Shown here one piece after another: positions 25,470-33,210 of a DNA stretch of 64,000 bases. Every line of letters begins with the position of its first letter. The first letter of the stretch is position 1. Location of the stretch: the NCBI RefSeq assembly GCF_927798115.1, contig NZ_CAKMMG010000004.1, positions 355,541 to 419,540 of the forward strand, in the 5' to 3' direction. Below the pieces are notes generated by a model that saw nothing but the letters and a program-made list of their open reading frames with translations, was not told the origin of the DNA and searched no databases. Both the position numbers and the translations under genes were made by a program. This stretch comes from Paenibacillus auburnensis (GTDB lineage Bacteria; Bacillota; Bacilli; Paenibacillales; Paenibacillaceae).

Positions 25470-27225
25470 ACATATCCCCCCCATGATTCGGTATTTCAAA
25501 AGTAATAACCGTCCCTACAGACGGCTCACTGCCGATAACCAGTCCTTCATGCTCTGCGTCTTTCCCGCCATAATAAAGCTTAAGCCGCCGCAGGACATTC
25601 ACAAGACCTACCCCTGTCCCCTTAGAGGAGATAGACGGGCCGCCCTCCAGTGCACTGCGAAGTGCACTTAACCTCTCTGCATCCATTCCGGGTCCATTAT
25701 CGGACACTGTAACCCGTGTCCATCCTGAACGCCCGGAAGGCGTGATCAGGATACTGACAGTGCCGCTGCCGACACGGCTCTCCACTCCATGCAGAATGGC
25801 ATTTTCGACAATCGGCTGAATCAGCAGCTTCGGTACCGGCACAGCAGCTTCCGGCTGTTCCAGTTCAATCGTCCAGGTCAGCCGCTCGCCCATACGCATC
25901 TCCATGATCTGCAGATACCGCCGCACCTGCTCCAGCTCTTCCCCGAGGGTAACCCATTCATCCATATTCGGACTTCCGATAATATAGCGGAACAACCGCG
26001 ACATGACAACTACCAGCCCTGCCAGCTCTTCTTCCCCCTTCTCCTCCAGCGACCAATTGAACGCCTCCAGGGTATTGAACAAAAAATGGGGATTGATTTG
26101 CGCCTGCAGTGCCTTCAACTCCGTACGGCTTTGCAGCATTTCTTTTTCATAGACTACCCGGATCAGATCATTCATATTTGCAATCATTCCGTTGTACGTG
26201 TTATTCAGCTCCCGGAGCTCCATCGTGGAGACCGGCTCCGGATTAGGGGTCAGCACCCCAAGCCTCGTCTTGCGCATCGCCCGGATCAGATGAATGATCG
26301 GCCTGGTAATCATCGTAGAGAGCAGGAACGAGAGTGACAGAAACAGCAGTGTTCCAATTCCGCCGGAGAACAGCAGCACTGTCCTGAGTACGGAGATGCC
26401 TTTAGTAACATAGCTGACAGGTGTAAGCACCAAAAGCGTCCAGTTTGCCTTGTCCGAACGCTGCTTGACCTGCACATACTCCTTGCCCCGGAAGCTCACG
26501 GTCTGATCGTCAGTCCAAAGGAGCGGCAGGAGATTAGGCTCCGGCGTTTCACTGCTGCCAAGCAGATGCCCCTCATCACTGACCAGCAGGATCGATTCTC
26601 CGCTGTCACTGCCGGATAGCGGATCATTCAGCTGAAAGTAGCTGCGCTGGATCTTGGCCATCAGGTAGCCGCCCCGCGAGAACCAGCGGTCCATCAGACT
26701 GACCTGACGGATGGCCAGCAGACTCTGGTCATCATTCGGATCGACGCCGATCCAGACCAGCCGGCCTTTCTGCTTATTGGCTTCAGCGATATAACGGTTG
26801 TCGATGCGGGTGCTGAGGGTGCCGTCTTTAATTGGGAACAGCAGCCGGTAATCGGCAGTATACAACTCCAGTGAGCCGACACTCGGCATGTAGGCCTGAT
26901 AGCTGGATACGATCTGCAGCAGCGATTGGCGCTGGTTGAAGGACACCTCTTTACCGTTAAGCTCCTCCAGCAGCAGCTGCTGGACCGTCGGGTGGTTGGC
27001 CACCTGCTCCATCAGGCTGTCTATCTGGCCGATCAGCGCATCCAGCCTGCCGTTAGCCTGAACTGCGGTCTGCTGAATGTGCCGTTCTGCATTATCTTTA
27101 AGGAGCGAAGAAACCCTGTCATACACGAACGCACCTGAAACTGCGATAATAACCAGCATGACACCCAGAAATCCCAGGAATATTTGATTACGCAGTGTAT
27201 TCATTTCTCTAAATCTGCTGAACAC
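25432..27225 (-). CDS. YesM-type sensor histidine kinase
   Basis: 597 residues from GTG 27225, four bases after GGAGG. Helix at about 15-32, Cache-like extracellular domain, helix near 285-310, HAMP, the His_kinase motif ALQAQINPHFLFNTLEAF and a HATPase with VENAILHGVESRVG and DNGPGMD. It overlaps its regulator gene. A promoter with TTGACA and a cre box directly upstream point to glucose repression of the sensor itself. Confidence 0.93.
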   Translation of the reverse strand: MFSRFREMNTLRNQIFLGFLGVMLVIIAVSGAFVYDRVSSLLKDNAERHIQQTAVQANGRLDALIGQIDSLMEQVANHPTVQQLLLEELNGKEVSFNQRQSLLQIVSSYQAYMPSVGSLELYTADYRLLFPIKDGTLSTRIDNRYIAEANKQKGRLVWIGVDPNDDQSLLAIRQVSLMDRWFSRGGYLMAKIQRSYFQLNDPLSGSDSGESILLVSDEGHLLGSSETPEPNLLPLLWTDDQTVSFRGKEYVQVKQRSDKANWTLLVLTPVSYVTKGISVLRTVLLFSGGIGTLLFLSLSFLLSTMITRPIIHLIRAMRKTRLGVLTPNPEPVSTMELRELNNTYNGMIANMNDLIRVVYEKEMLQSRTELKALQAQINPHFLFNTLEAFNWSLEEKGEEELAGLVVVMSRLFRYIIGSPNMDEWVTLGEELEQVRRYLQIMEMRMGERLTWTIELEQPEAAVPVPKLLIQPIVENAILHGVESRVGSGTVSILITPSGRSGWTRVTVSDNGPGMDAERLSALRSALEGGPSISSKGTGVGLVNVLRRLKLYYGGKDAEHEGLVIGSEPSVGTVITFEIPNHGGDMYEPGQQKNSDRG

Positions 27226-27241
27226 ATAGCCTCCCCCTCAC

Positions 27242-27256
27242 TGACAGCGTTTCCAA
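27242..27256. promoter_or_regulatory. CcpA cre box before the kinase gene
   Basis: Minus strand TTGGAAACGCTGTCA fits WTGNAANCGNWNNCW at every position; it lies between the promoter and the GTG start. Confidence 0.75.
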
Positions 27257-27259
27257 CTC

Positions 27260-27288
27260 TATTTTCCAGAAGTCAGCCTGATTGTCAA
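27260..27288 (-). promoter_or_regulatory. Promoter of the kinase/regulator/binding-protein unit
   Basis: Minus strand TTGACA (27288-27283), 17-bp spacer, AAAATA (27265-27260). The -35 is perfect and the -10 weak. Confidence 0.45.
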
Positions 27289-27311
27289 GGACATTCATCT
27301 GCCAACACAGC

Positions 27312-27345
27312 AAAAAGCCCGTTCCTCAGAGGGAACCGGCGGGTC
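27312..27345 (-). terminator. Terminator of the small cold-inducible gene
   Basis: Minus strand hairpin with GGTTCC/GGAAC and CCG/CGGG pairing followed by five T, 14 bases past the stop at 27359. Confidence 0.6.
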
Positions 27346-27358
27346 TGCTTCAAGCTGC

Positions 27359-27589
27359 TTATCGGATCGAAATCCCTTTTTTCATTTCCTTCATCTCATG
27401 ATTCGTGTTCACGAGCATGGGCAGGATCTTCATGCTTCGGGTCATCGGCGAATTGCACTGCCAGCAGGTAGGTACATATTGAAACGCGAAATTGTCACGC
27501 ATCCATCCGGTGCAGCCCTCTTTGGTGCAGGACCAAATGGCAGTATCCTCCTGTGGAAGATCCTCCAGTGCTTTTTTACGAAAATACAT
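27359..27589 (-). CDS. Small YdjO-like cold-inducible zinc-ribbon protein
   Basis: 76 residues, GGGAGGGG before ATG. Two CxxC-like pairs (WSCTKEGCTGWMRDNF and YVPTCWQCNSPM) form a probable zinc ribbon, and the EGCxGWMR core is typical of B. subtilis YdjO, a cold-inducible protein of unknown role. It sits beside a cold shock gene, though with its own terminator between them. The ending EMKKGISIR is basic. Confidence 0.75.
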   Translation of the reverse strand: MYFRKKALEDLPQEDTAIWSCTKEGCTGWMRDNFAFQYVPTCWQCNSPMTRSMKILPMLVNTNHEMKEMKKGISIR

Positions 27590-27667
27590 AAGTACCCCTC
27601 CCTCTAGTTCAAATCTGACGATTGGTATAACCTCTACAGGAACTTAGGACAGGCGGCTCTCTCTACA

Positions 27668-27705
27668 TAAAAAAAGCTGCCCTCAACTGATGTTAAGGGC
27701 AGCTT
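27668..27705 (-). terminator. Terminator of the cold shock gene
   Basis: AAGCTGCCCT/AGGGCAGCTT stem (27674-27683 with 27696-27705) followed on the minus strand by seven T, directly after the stop at 27716. Confidence 0.85.
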
Positions 27706-27715
27706 AGTTTTCATA

Positions 27716-27916
27716 CTACAGTTTTACAACGTTTTCGGCTTGTGGTCCACGAGCGCCTTGAGTTACGTTGAACTCAACGCGTTGGCCTTCGTCCAAAGAT
27801 TTGAAGCCTTCGCCAGTGATTGCGGAGAAGTGTACGAATACGTCGCTTCCACCTTCAACCTCGATAAAACCGAAACCTTTGTCTGCATTGAACCATTTAA
27901 CTGTACCTGTTTGCAT
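27716..27916 (-). CDS. Cold shock protein (CspA/CspB family)
   Basis: 66 residues from ATG 27916, after TTGGAGGTAATACAA. The single OB-fold domain carries both RNA-binding motifs KGFGFIEVEG and DVFVHFSAI and ends GPQAENVVKL. It is an RNA chaperone that unwinds mRNA at low temperature. A leader of about 148 bases separates it from its promoter, as in other csp genes. Confidence 0.97.
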   Translation of the reverse strand: MQTGTVKWFNADKGFGFIEVEGGSDVFVHFSAITGEGFKSLDEGQRVEFNVTQGARGPQAENVVKL

Positions 27917-27986
27917 TTGTATTACCTCCAATAGATTATTTAACACATGTCCTTTTATTCCTACGTATTGTACGAACAAATAAAAA

Positions 27987-28043
27987 TTCACACATTGGAA
28001 AAGGATTCATACGCACAAATGATAACCTTTTACAATATGTGAA
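27987..28043 (-). promoter_or_regulatory. Long hairpin in the cold shock mRNA leader
   Basis: Outer arms 27987-28004 and 28026-28043 pair almost fully (TTCACA/TGTGAA, AAAAGG/CCTTTT with one internal mismatch region). It lies within the 5' leader and is a candidate temperature-responsive element, as known for cspA-type leaders. Confidence 0.5.
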
Positions 28044-28070
28044 TTAAGGGTTAAATTTATGATTAATTTC

Positions 28071-28099
28071 ATTGTAGCACACACAAAGACCGAAAGCAA
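28071..28099 (-). promoter_or_regulatory. Promoter of the cold shock gene
   Basis: Minus strand TTGCTT (28099-28094), 17-bp spacer, TACAAT (28076-28071). Confidence 0.7.
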
Positions 28100-28140
28100 A
28101 GAATTTAAGAAATTAATTTCAGGGAACTAAGATAGACTGG

Positions 28141-28175
28141 AGCGGTTTATGCTCCCTTACAGATCATAAACCGCT
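28141..28175 (-). terminator. Hairpin after the 92-residue protein gene
   Basis: Perfect 11-bp stem AGCGGTTTATG/CATAAACCGCT, 13 bases past the stop at 28188. It lacks a T-run, so it may be a 3'-end stabiliser rather than a full terminator. Confidence 0.45.
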
Positions 28176-28187
28176 TCGCAGCAGGCC

Positions 28188-28466
28188 TTAATCAATATAT
28201 CCGGCCAGGCCCTTATCCATAAGATAATCCATTTCCGCATCGAGAATGGTTTCCACTGTCAGCTCGTCCAGCTTCACATCACGCTGGCCTGTTACATAAT
28301 CAACCAGATCATCATTATCAATATCAACGTCGCCTTTGCTGTCCGCTTTGGCATTGTTGATGAAGGTCTGCTCATGCTTAAGGACCCGCTTAATCAGCTC
28401 GGGATCCACCTTAGTCTTTGCAGCCAATACGGCCAGCAGCTCCTGCTCGTTTACTTTATCGCTCAT
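28188..28466 (-). CDS. Uncharacterised acidic 92-residue protein
   Basis: Not recognised. Sequence MSDKVNEQELLAVLAAKT, then KVDPELIKRVLKHEQTFIN, a short acidic stretch DVDIDNDDLVDYV and a helical C-terminus. It has no Cys, signal or membrane segment, and is strongly acidic, with about 70% predicted helix by eye. The start has AGGAG upstream. It stands alone between the cold shock unit and the MBL hydrolase gene, with a closing hairpin. Confidence 0.75.
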   Translation of the reverse strand: MSDKVNEQELLAVLAAKTKVDPELIKRVLKHEQTFINNAKADSKGDVDIDNDDLVDYVTGQRDVKLDELTVETILDAEMDYLMDKGLAGYID

Positions 28467-28540
28467 AATTGTTATTCACTCCTCTCCCGTTACTGCACAA
28501 CTATTGTAGCATAGGTCCGGCCTGCACCACCCTTTCTTCA

Positions 28541-29644
28541 TCATCTCCACCACGGTGACGATGGATACGTCTCGGCACCCACATGAACCGGCTCGCCGAT
28601 TCTCGGTGTAGCCAGCCGCAAGCCATGCTCTTTCGCCGCACGCAGCACCCGCTCCACAGGATCAGTCCAGTCATGCATGGCTAATGTAAAGGCCCCCCAA
28701 TGAATCGGGATCATCAGCTTGCCCTGCAGATCAATCTGGGCCTGGATCGTCTGTTCCGGCATCATATGAATATCTGACCAGCGCAGGTCATACTGCCCGC
28801 ATTCCATCAGCGTCAGATCAAACGGGCCGTATTTCTGCCCGATTTCTGCAAAATGCGGCCCATAGCCGCTATCCCCGCTGAAGAAGATCTTGGCATTCGC
28901 TCCCTGGATGATCCAGGAGCACCACAGCGTGGTGTTACGGTCCAGCAGGCTGCGTCCCGAGAAATGCCGCGCGGGTGCGCTTGTGAGCGTCAATCCGTTA
29001 AAGGTGATTTCATCCCACCAGTCAAACTCACGGATACGCTCCCCGCTGATGCCCCACCGCTTCAAGTGGGCGCCGACACCGAGCGGTACGATGAACATGG
29101 AGGCTTTTTGCTGCAGCTGTCTGATCGTTCCATAATCGAGATGGTCATAATGATCATGAGAGAGCAGCACGGCATCAATAGGCGGAAGATCAGCCAGCTC
29201 TATCGGCAGCTGCCTGCTGTAGCGCTTGCCGCCGATGGCTGGAAAAGGGGAAGGCGTACGCCCCAGCATCGGATCCAGAAACAGGGTGACTCCTTCGATC
29301 TCCAGCAATACTGCCGAATGTCCGAACCAGGTCGCCTTAGTTTCCCTGTTCTGCTGAATAGAACTGGTAAGCAGCGGCTGGGGCAGCAGCGGTGTCTTAG
29401 GCCTGGAGTTCGGGTTGCCTTTGACGAAATCCTTCAGGATCGAAAGGCCGCCTCCCAGAGGGCTCTCTATATCCGCCACCGGAAAGGGATAAACAAATTT
29501 GCCCTGCTGGTATTGAGGTGAGCGGCTGATCGCCGCCCGCTCTGCCTTGGAGGCCCGTGCGCCAAATGCGGGGTATAAGGTCATTACGAAATAAACAGCG
29601 GCAATCAGCGCCAGGATCACCGCCGCGATAAGAATAAAGGTCAT
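28541..29644 (-). CDS. Membrane-anchored MBL-fold hydrolase (NAPE-PLD/UlaG-like)
   Basis: ATG 29644 follows AGAAGGA with 7 bases between, giving 367 residues. An N-terminal helix (TFILIAAVILALIAAVYFV) anchors it. The metallo-beta-lactamase core shows TWFGHSAVLLEI, LSHDHYDHLDYG (HxHxDH), FFSGDSGYG and MIPIHWGAF. The order and the ERAAISRSPQYQ N-terminal segment match NAPE-PLD-like hydrolases. Substrate unknown; phosphodiester or lactone cleavage is possible. Confidence 0.88.
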   Translation of the reverse strand: MTFILIAAVILALIAAVYFVMTLYPAFGARASKAERAAISRSPQYQQGKFVYPFPVADIESPLGGGLSILKDFVKGNPNSRPKTPLLPQPLLTSSIQQNRETKATWFGHSAVLLEIEGVTLFLDPMLGRTPSPFPAIGGKRYSRQLPIELADLPPIDAVLLSHDHYDHLDYGTIRQLQQKASMFIVPLGVGAHLKRWGISGERIREFDWWDEITFNGLTLTSAPARHFSGRSLLDRNTTLWCSWIIQGANAKIFFSGDSGYGPHFAEIGQKYGPFDLTLMECGQYDLRWSDIHMMPEQTIQAQIDLQGKLMIPIHWGAFTLAMHDWTDPVERVLRAAKEHGLRLATPRIGEPVHVGAETYPSSPWWR

Positions 29645-29736
29645 ACAGTCGTCCTTCTCTCCTGCCAAATTAAGATCATGGACATATTATAAGGCGCTGC
29701 ATTGGGCCGGGCAAACTTTCTGCCTGTCCCCTACGG

Positions 29737-30450
29737 CTAAAGGTTCCAGCCGGGGATTTGCCGCAAGTCTCCATCCCAGATCTGCACCGTGCTGTTGACC
29801 GGGACACCCCGGGGTGACGAGGCCGTCTGAATATAGCAGGAAGCAATCCCGGCTGCATTTGCACCGGCGATGTCTGTACGCGGATCATTGCCGATCATGA
29901 TCGCCGAGCTCAGATTTGCGCCGTAATTTTCCGTCAAATAGCGGTAAAACAACGGATCAGGCTTGCTCACACCAGCCTCCGAGGAAATGGCGATCCCGTC
30001 GAATAAATGCAGGATGCCCAGCATGGTCAGCTCTGCCTCAATGAAGGTTTTCTGGCCGTTGGAGAGCAGGAAGACCTTTTTGCCGCCGCTTCTTAACCGG
30101 CCGAGTATCTCGGCCACACCGTCATACAGGGAAATATGAATCATAGATAAGGTCCGCAGCCACCTAACTGTTTCATGGAGCCAGGCCTGTCCGGGTTCAC
30201 CGCCCAGATCACGGGCCACTTCCCGGAACACCTCTTCCATTACGAAATCAGGAAACTGGCAGTGGCGGGCAGCAGCCTCCAGCTGCCGGTCCCGTTCGGC
30301 GAGGAACCGCTTCTGCAGCTCTTCCCCTGTAATATTCAGACCATGATAACTGAAATGCAGCGACAGACGTTCCCAGACCTCAGCCTGCTCTTCATCCGTC
30401 TCAATATCGATCAGCGTGCCGTACAAATCAAAGATATACGTATCATACAT
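29737..30450 (-). CDS. HAD-superfamily hydrolase (YjjG/YfnB-like)
   Basis: 237 residues, GGGGAGG before ATG. HAD motifs: YIFDLYGTLID (motif I nucleophile Asp), VFLLSNGQKT (motif II), GVSKPDPLFYR (motif III Lys) and MIGNDPRTDIAGANAAG (motif IV). Probable phosphatase on nucleotides or sugar phosphates. Confidence 0.9.
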   Translation of the reverse strand: MYDTYIFDLYGTLIDIETDEEQAEVWERLSLHFSYHGLNITGEELQKRFLAERDRQLEAAARHCQFPDFVMEEVFREVARDLGGEPGQAWLHETVRWLRTLSMIHISLYDGVAEILGRLRSGGKKVFLLSNGQKTFIEAELTMLGILHLFDGIAISSEAGVSKPDPLFYRYLTENYGANLSSAIMIGNDPRTDIAGANAAGIASCYIQTASSPRGVPVNSTVQIWDGDLRQIPGWNL

Positions 30451-30989
30451 TTATTTTTCCTCCCCGTTCTTGACGAATCGTTTGTAAATATTTTCATACT
30501 ACTATAGTTATTTCAGTATATTCAATGGCTGTGACTACAGAAAATGTTTTAAGACACCCAGTCACTGTTGTCTAAAAACCCCTTGAATTCATAACAGTGT
30601 TAGCGATGGAACTTCATAACTTCAAGTTCAAACTAAATAAAGCAATTGCCAAAGGGACAATGCTAGTAGTCAACCAATACTTAACTATTCTAAACCATAG
30701 AACACAAGAAAAAGGCCGCTTCGCTTCGGATGTTTGTAATCTTACAAACATTTGAAACGAGTGGCCTCTTATAACATATTATTCCGATATCAAGCGTTGC
30801 CGATAATAATTAATCCAAAGCCCTATATACCATTTACGACAAAAAGAAGGGGTTCCATAGATCCTGTTTGCAGCCGAAATTTAAAAGTCCTTTTTCACGT
30901 TTAATAATAGTTATGATTCTTTAGATCCTTTTTAAACAGATCAAGATTAACAGCATCGATATTTTTTCGCAAACTTCAAGATGAACTAA
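30451..30989. other. AT-rich gap without a gene
   Basis: Contains the HAD gene's promoter region at its left end and the hairpin at 30713-30777. No ORF with a ribosome-binding site and no recognisable remnant was found in the rest. Confidence 0.6.
30713..30777 (-). terminator. Long hairpin terminator, minus strand
   Basis: Inner arms ATGTTTGTAA/TTACAAACAT (30730-30739, 30742-30751) are perfect and outer AGGCC/GGCCT closes the stem. On the minus strand it is followed by TTTTTC. It lies about 210 bases after the stalk-domain gene and may end its transcript. Confidence 0.6.
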
Positions 30990-31820
30990 TTATTGATATT
31001 TAAAATAACGTATAAACACATATTGAGGCGTATCGACTTGCAATTGTTTTTGATCTAGCCTTCCAACAGGAAGGAAATAGGAATATGTTTTATTAGGTTC
31101 AAGTTTATCAATTAACCGAATACCAGATCGATCGCTATTTGTTATGCCATTTATCCCTTCTTCAATAAAACTATCAGGAGAAATATAGACTAGTAGGTGA
31201 TCTTGGATTTCTCTATTGGTATACGTATTCTTAGAAATATTTTTAAATGAGATTTTCAGCTGTTCTTCGCCTTCGTTAGCACCATATCCAATTTCAATCG
31301 GTACAATTTGCGGATCAAAAGAGGTTACTTTATGCTCCTCATTATTCATCCGTTCTAATGGCCCTTTTTGAAAAAATTGTTCCCCGTCCATCGACAGTAC
31401 TTTGCTATTAGCATCCCATATCAAAGAAACCCCCAAGCCTTCAGCAATCCATTTAGCGGGTACCAAAACAGTACCATTTTTATTTATCATGGATGTATCA
31501 GAATTTATCTTTTTATTATTAATAGTTGCTCCTTTTTCATTAAGAGCAGCACTTAATTTGAAGTTTTCAGCTTCAATCTGAACAACTTTTGTCTTTTGGT
31601 CCCAAGTGATCCTTCCATTTATTGCATCAGAAATAACCCTTAATGGAATCAGCGTTCTGTAGTTGGCATCAACGTAAGGCATTTCTCCCTTGGAGTAAAT
31701 TAGATACGCATCATTTAGTTTTAATAAGAGTCCATTCTTGCCCAATGAATTTGCTGATACAGATGATGCCGTTATCATCATGGTTAATAAAGCCAGCGTC
31801 AAGCAGAGCATTTTTTTCAT
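30990..31820 (-). CDS. Exported stalk-domain (copper amine oxidase N-terminal-like) protein, AT-rich
   Basis: 276 residues with signal peptide (KKMLCLTLALLTMMITASSVSA). The stalk domain repeats motif YVDANYRTLIPLRVISDAI, ITWDQKTKVVQIE and LVPAKWIAEGLGVSLIWDANSKVL, which is a cell-surface module common in Paenibacillus. The C-terminal part (about 150-276) is beta-rich and unassigned. Base composition is much more AT-rich than neighbouring genes, which suggests transfer from another lineage. It diverges from a second stalk-domain gene. Confidence 0.85.
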   Translation of the reverse strand: MKKMLCLTLALLTMMITASSVSANSLGKNGLLLKLNDAYLIYSKGEMPYVDANYRTLIPLRVISDAINGRITWDQKTKVVQIEAENFKLSAALNEKGATINNKKINSDTSMINKNGTVLVPAKWIAEGLGVSLIWDANSKVLSMDGEQFFQKGPLERMNNEEHKVTSFDPQIVPIEIGYGANEGEEQLKISFKNISKNTYTNREIQDHLLVYISPDSFIEEGINGITNSDRSGIRLIDKLEPNKTYSYFLPVGRLDQKQLQVDTPQYVFIRYFKYQ

Positions 31821-32112
31821 AAGTTAACCCCCATAGCAGAATCATAGAATTTTTCTTGACGTATAGTAAATCCAAAATATATTTTTAATCATTTAAGTAT
31901 TTATTTGGAAAAAGTTGCTGCCAGATTTATTTTATATGAATTATTTTTCTAAAGTGATGACATCGGTCACGTTAAATTGGAATAAATCCCTTTATTTGGT
32001 TTATTATTCACAGCTAAATAATACACCATAGAGATATTGCAACAAAATTGAGCTCCCCGGCGTTTAGTAAACGATACACACCTGACTAACTCACCTAAAG
32101 GAGCTTACACAC

Positions 32113-33150
32113 ATGAGACCATCCCTGAAAACAAGCGCAGTCCTCCTAACCTTATCCCTGGCCCTTTCTACCGGAGCCGTTTCCGCCGCTCCTATGGTCA
32201 CTTCATTGAATGCGGACACAGCGCCGCAGGCAGCCAGCACTACTACCTCTAACACATTCACTATTGAGCTGAACGGCTCGGCCATTTCCGGGAAGGGCTT
32301 CCAGCCTTCTGGTGCCAAAGAGCCTCTGATTCCGCTACGCATCGTCGCAGAGGCCCTGGGCTTCACCGTCACCTGGAATACAGCTACCAAAGCCGTTGAT
32401 TTGAACAAAGGGAATATCTTTACAACGGTTAAGAGCGGTGAGAACCGTTATGCCGTCAACAAAATGAACACTACACTCAGTACAGCACCGCTGACGAAGG
32501 AGAACAAGCTGTATGTGCCGGCTTCTTTTGTAAGTAAGGTGCTGCGCCAGACCATTTCCGTGGAGGGACAGCAAATCGTGATTGCCCCGGCCGCAGAACA
32601 TATGAAGGAGAGCGGCGTCATCACCGCCATCAACACTGACGGGAAATATCCATCCGTGCAGATAAAAGGTACAGGCACCTCCGGCATCGTACTAAATGTA
32701 GGCGAAGATACCCTCTTCCAGATGGCTGACGGTAGCATGCTGACACTGGCTGACCTGCAAATCGGTATGACCGTTGAAGCAGAACATGCCCTGTTCTCAA
32801 CCAGAAGCCTTCCGCCGCAGACACCAGTTTATCAGATAACGGTGCAGGACACGGAGAAGCCAGCCATGCTGCTCGGTACGGAAGGGACTATTGAGAGTGT
32901 AACCACCTCCGAAGACGGCACCCGCATGATCCGCATTAAGGGTACCGGCCTTAGCGAAACGTCACAAAGCGAGATTGTACTCCGCTTATCCGCCAATACT
33001 GCGCTGGTTAAGGAAACCGGAGAGGCAGTGGATGCCGCAGCTATCGTACAAGGTGCGAAAGTGATCGGCTTCTATGGCCCGATGCTGACCAAGAGCCTGC
33101 CGGCAATCGGAACGGCCTGGAAAGTGGTTGTTGTAACCCCGCAGTCCTAA
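32113..33150 (+). CDS. Exported stalk-domain protein
   Basis: 345 residues with AAAGGAG before ATG. Signal peptide ending GAVSAAP; stalk domain with LIPLRIVAEALGFTVTWNTATKAVDL and LYVPASFVSKVL (second half). The remainder has two repeats of a small beta domain (MKESGVITAINTDGKYPSVQIKGTG and GTIESVTTSEDGTRMIRIKGTG). Probably wall-associated or secreted; function unknown. GC content is normal for the window. Confidence 0.87.
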   Translation: MRPSLKTSAVLLTLSLALSTGAVSAAPMVTSLNADTAPQAASTTTSNTFTIELNGSAISGKGFQPSGAKEPLIPLRIVAEALGFTVTWNTATKAVDLNKGNIFTTVKSGENRYAVNKMNTTLSTAPLTKENKLYVPASFVSKVLRQTISVEGQQIVIAPAAEHMKESGVITAINTDGKYPSVQIKGTGTSGIVLNVGEDTLFQMADGSMLTLADLQIGMTVEAEHALFSTRSLPPQTPVYQITVQDTEKPAMLLGTEGTIESVTTSEDGTRMIRIKGTGLSETSQSEIVLRLSANTALVKETGEAVDAAAIVQGAKVIGFYGPMLTKSLPAIGTAWKVVVVTPQS

Positions 33151-33154
33151 TAAT

Positions 33155-33210
33155 AAAAAAACGAACCACTTTCCACACCGCAGGGATGTGGACAGCCGGG
33201 TTCGTTTTTT
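33155..33210. terminator. Bidirectional terminator (stalk-domain gene / diguanylate cyclase)
   Basis: AAAAAACGAACC (33155-33166) pairs with GGTTCGTTTTTT (33199-33210), with an inner TCCACA stem. It reaches into the stop codon of the convergent gene. Confidence 0.85.
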
